NCBI RefSeq assembly: GCF_051014445.1
Contig: NW_027488368.1
Span: 20,062,001-20,126,000 of the forward strand
Origin: Colletes latitarsis
Lineage: Eukaryota > Arthropoda > Insecta > Hymenoptera > Colletidae
DNA length: 64,000 nucleotides
Direction of reading: 5' to 3'
The translations under genes were made by a program, and so were the position numbers. Of the stretch, positions 60,701 to 64,000 are shown piece by piece. How positions within the stretch are numbered: position 1 is the stretch's first letter; each line of letters starts with the position of its first letter. The notes under the pieces were generated by a model that did not search any database, was not told the origin of the DNA, and was given only the letters and a program-made list of their open reading frames with translations.

Positions 60701-61813
60701 TAGTAATGTGATACCACACTGAAACAGTCGATTAAACCAGGTTTCGATCAATATTTTTGAGGATAACGCAAGTTAGGTCTAGGTTAGGCCGGGGATTTTC
60801 ACTCAGCAGACTCATACTTTCGCATTCTTCACATACTTGTTGAACGGATCCTGGGTTTTTTCTGGTTTGGTTCACGTAGTAATGTGGAAGCACACTGAAA
60901 CAGTCGATTAAACCAGGTTTCGATCAATATTTTTGAGGATAACGCAAGTTAGGTCTGGGATAGGTCTGGGATTTGCCCTCGTCAGGCTCATACTTTCGCG
61001 TTTTTCACATACTTGTTTAACAGATCCTGGGTTTTTCCGGTTTGGGTCACGTAGTAGTGTGGTACCACACTGAAACAGTCGATTAAACCTGGTTTCTATC
61101 AATATTTTTGAGGATAACGCATGTTAGGTCTAGGTTAGGCCGGGGATTTTCACTCAGCAGACTCGTACTTTCGCATTCTTCACATACTTGTTGAACGGAT
61201 CCTGGGTATTTACTGGTTTGGATCACATAGTAATGTGGTACCACACTGAAACATTCAACTAAACCTGGTCTTGATAAATATTTTAGAGGATAACGCATGT
61301 TAGGTCTGGGTTAGGTCTAGGATTTGCCCCCATCAGGCTCATACTTTCGCATATTTCTCATACTTCATGGCTGGATCCTGGGCTATTTCTGGATTGGATC
61401 ACGTAGTAATGAGGTACCACACTGAAACAGTCAATGAAACCTGGTTTTGATCAATATTTTAGAGAATAATTCATGTCAGGTCTAGGTTAGGTCTGGGATT
61501 TGCTCTCATCAGGCACATTCTTTCGCATATTTCTCATACTTGATGGCTAGATCCTGGGCTTTTTCCGGATTGCATCACGTAGTAATGAAGTACAACACTG
61601 AGACAGTCAATTCAACCTGGCTTCCATCAATATTTTAGAGAACAACGCATGTTAGGTCTAGGTTAGGCCTGGGATTTGCCCTCATCAGGGTCATACTTTC
61701 GCAGTTTTAACATACATGTTGACGTGATCGAGGGTTTTTTCTGCTTTGGATCACGTAGTAAAGTGGTACCACACTGGAACAGTCCATTATACCTGGTTTG
61801 GATCAATATTTTA
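57769..61813 (+). repeat. Higher-order satellite unit 3 (~4045 bp, ~23 monomers)
   Basis: Starts with the same GAGGATAACGTATG variant as unit 2. It retains the monomer lost from unit 2 (around 59830-60010). A further unit with the same opening monomer begins at about 61814. Confidence 0.75.
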
Positions 61814-64000
61814 GAGGATAACGCATGTTAGGTCTAGGTTAGCCCCGGGATTTTCACTCATCAGACTCATACTTTCGCATTCTTCACATACTTGTTGAAC
61901 GGATCCTGGGTTTTTCCTGGTTTGGTTCACGTAGTAATGTGGTACCACACTGAAACATTCAACTAAACCTGGTCTTGATAAATATTTTAGAGGATAACGC
62001 ATGTTAGGTTTGGTTTAGGTCGAGGATTTGCCCTCATCAGGCTCATACATTCGCATATTTCTCATACTTCATGGCTAGATCCTGGGCTGTTTTTGGATTG
62101 TATCACGTAGTAATGTGGTACCACGCTGAAACAGTCAATTAAACCTGGTTTCGATCAATATTTTAGAGGATAACGCAAGTTAGGTCTGGGGTAGGTCTGG
62201 GATTCGCCCTCATCAGGCTCATGCTTTCGCGTTTTTCACATACTTCTTGAACTGATCCTGGGTTTTTTCTGGTTTGGATCACGTAGTAATGTGGTACCAC
62301 ACTGAAACAGACCATTAAACCAGGTTTCGATCAATATTTTTGAGGATAACGCATGTTAGGTCTGGGATAGGTCTGGGATTTGCCCTCATCAGACTCATAC
62401 TTTCGCACACTTCACATACTCGTTGAACAGATCCTGTGTTATTTTCTGGTTTCTATCACATAGTAATGTGGTACCACACTGAAACAGTCGATTAAACCAG
62501 GTTGCGATCAATATTTTTGAGGATAACGCAAGTTAGGTCTGGGATAGGTCTGGGATTTGCCCTCATCAGGCTCATACTTTCCCGTTTTTCACATACTTGT
62601 TGAACAGATCCTGGGGTTTTTCCGGTTTGGGTCAAGTAGTAGTGTGGTACCAGACTGAAACAGTCGATTAAACCTGGTTTCGATCAATATTTTTGAAGAT
62701 AACGCATGTTAGGACTAGGTTAAGCCGGGGATTTTCACTCAGCAGACTCATACTCTCGCATCCCTCACATACTTGTTAAACGGATCCTGGGTTATTACTG
62801 GTTTGGATCACGTTGTAATGTGGTACCACACTGAAACATTCAATTAAACCTGGTTTTGATCAATATTTTAGAGAATAATTCATGTTAGGTCTAGGTTAGG
62901 TCTGGTATTTGCTCTCATCAGGCTCATTCTTTCGCATATTTCTCATACTTGATGGCTAGATCCTGGGCTTTTTCTGGATTGCATCACGTAGTAATGAAGT
63001 ACAACACTGAAACAGTCAATTCAACCTAGTATCCAGCAATATTTTAGAGGACAACGCATGTTAGGTCTAGGTTAGGCCTGGGATTTGCCCTCATCAGGGT
63101 CATACTTTCGCAGTTTTAACATACATGTTCACGTGATCGAGGGTTTTTTCTGCTTTGGATCACGTAGTTAAGTGGTACCACACTGAAACAGTCCATTAAA
63201 CCTGGTTTGGATCCACATTTTAGAGGATAACGCATGTAAGGTCAAGGTTAGGCCTGGGATTTTCACTCATCAGACTCATACTTTCGCATTCTTCACATAC
63301 TTGTTGCACGGATCCTGGGTTTTTTCTGGTTTGGATTACGTATTAATGTGGGACCAAACTGAAACAATCAAATAAACCTGGTCTTGATAAATATTTTAGA
63401 GGATAACGCATGTTAGGTCTGCGTTAGGTCTAGTATTTGCCCTCGTCAGGCTCATACTTTCGCATATTTCTCATACTTCATGGCTAGATCCTGGGCTATT
63501 TCTGGATTGGATCACGTAGTAATGTGATACCACACTGAAACAGTCGATTAAACCAGGTTTCGATCAATATTTTTGAGGATAACGCAAGTTAGGTCTAGGT
63601 TAGGCCGGGGATTTTCACTCAGCAGACTCATACTTTCGCATTCTTCACATACTTGTTGAACGGATCCTGGGTTTTTTCTGGTTTGGTTCACGTAGTAATG
63701 TGGTAGCACACTGAAACAGTCGATTAAACCAGGTTTCGATCAATATTTTTGAGGATAACGCAAGTTAGGTCTGGGATATGTCTGGGATTTTCACTCATCA
63801 GACTCATACTTTCGCATTCTTCACATACTTGTTGAACGGATCCTGGGTTTTTTCTGGTTTGGTTCACGTAGTAATGTGGTACCACACTGAAACATTCAAC
63901 TAAACCTGGTCTTGATAAATATTTTAGAGGATAACGCATGTTAGGTTTGGGTTAGGTCGAGGATTTGCCCTCATCAGGTTCATACATTCGCATATTTCTC

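Larger units (their letters stand above)
42297..64000 (+). repeat. 176-bp satellite array, block 4
   Basis: About 123 monomers in one direction continue beyond the right window edge. The block shows clear higher-order organisation from about 47.5 kb, described separately. No other insert, gene or change of orientation is seen. Confidence 0.97.

Noticed and set aside
1377..64000. Dozens of minus-strand open frames of 63, 71, 81 or 89 codons beginning MRYPLKYLSRPG or MNYSLKYWSKPG and repeating through the array
   Set aside because: They are the translation of the 176-bp satellite. They recur at multiples of 176 bp, run from one monomer into the next and stop when the non-triplet period shifts the frame. 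No independent sign of coding was seen.
1377..64000. CRISPR-like array
   Set aside because: The repeats are contiguous 176-bp monomers without short identical repeats separated by unique spacers, and the genome is eukaryotic.

Overview
This window is eukaryotic, non-genic, repeat DNA, most likely from an insect and probably a hymenopteran. About 53 kb of the 64 kb is one tandem satellite with a ~176 bp monomer (roughly 300 copies). Four transposable-element insertions interrupt it. The insect call rests on an R1-clade non-LTR retrotransposon and on TTAGG-type telomere-like motifs. The hymenopteran call rests on the 11-bp motif TTAGGTCTGGG, which I recall as a variant telomere repeat in some bees and wasps. 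That is from memory and was not checked here. I see no host protein gene, tRNA, rRNA or CRISPR array.

Layout. 1-1376: 3' end of an R1-clade element (copy 1: ORF2 C-terminus, 3' UTR, 41-nt poly(A)), running off the left edge. 1377-12872: satellite. 12873-14646: a putative solo LTR, TG...CA, flanked by the 5-bp duplication CGCAT. 14647-17301: satellite. 17302-19104: a diverged relative of that LTR in inverted orientation, lacking one end. 19105-36413: satellite, including a ~6.87 kb (39-monomer) tandem duplication. 36414-42296: a complete-length R1-clade element (copy 2, 5883 bp including poly(A)) with 14-bp target-site duplications. 42297-64000: satellite with ~24- to 34-monomer higher-order units.

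How the parts relate. Each satellite monomer carries two adjacent, slightly degenerate 11-bp telomere-like units (TTAGGTCTGGG type). Both R1-clade copies have their poly(A) end joined to exactly the same nucleotide of that motif, in the same orientation. The simplest reading is a telomere- or satellite-targeted retrotransposon, analogous to the TRAS/SART elements of silkworm, using telomere-like sequence fossilised inside a (sub)telomeric satellite. Copy 2 retains the endonuclease and reverse-transcriptase motifs of ORF2. Its ORF1 is split by apparent frameshifts, and its ORF2 C-terminus is altered by a 37-nt deletion relative to copy 1. The 3' UTR is an unusually dense chain of RNA stem-loops.

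Limits. All homology statements come from motif recognition without a database search. Homopolymer frameshifts and exact repeat counts could be assembly artefacts in an array of this kind.
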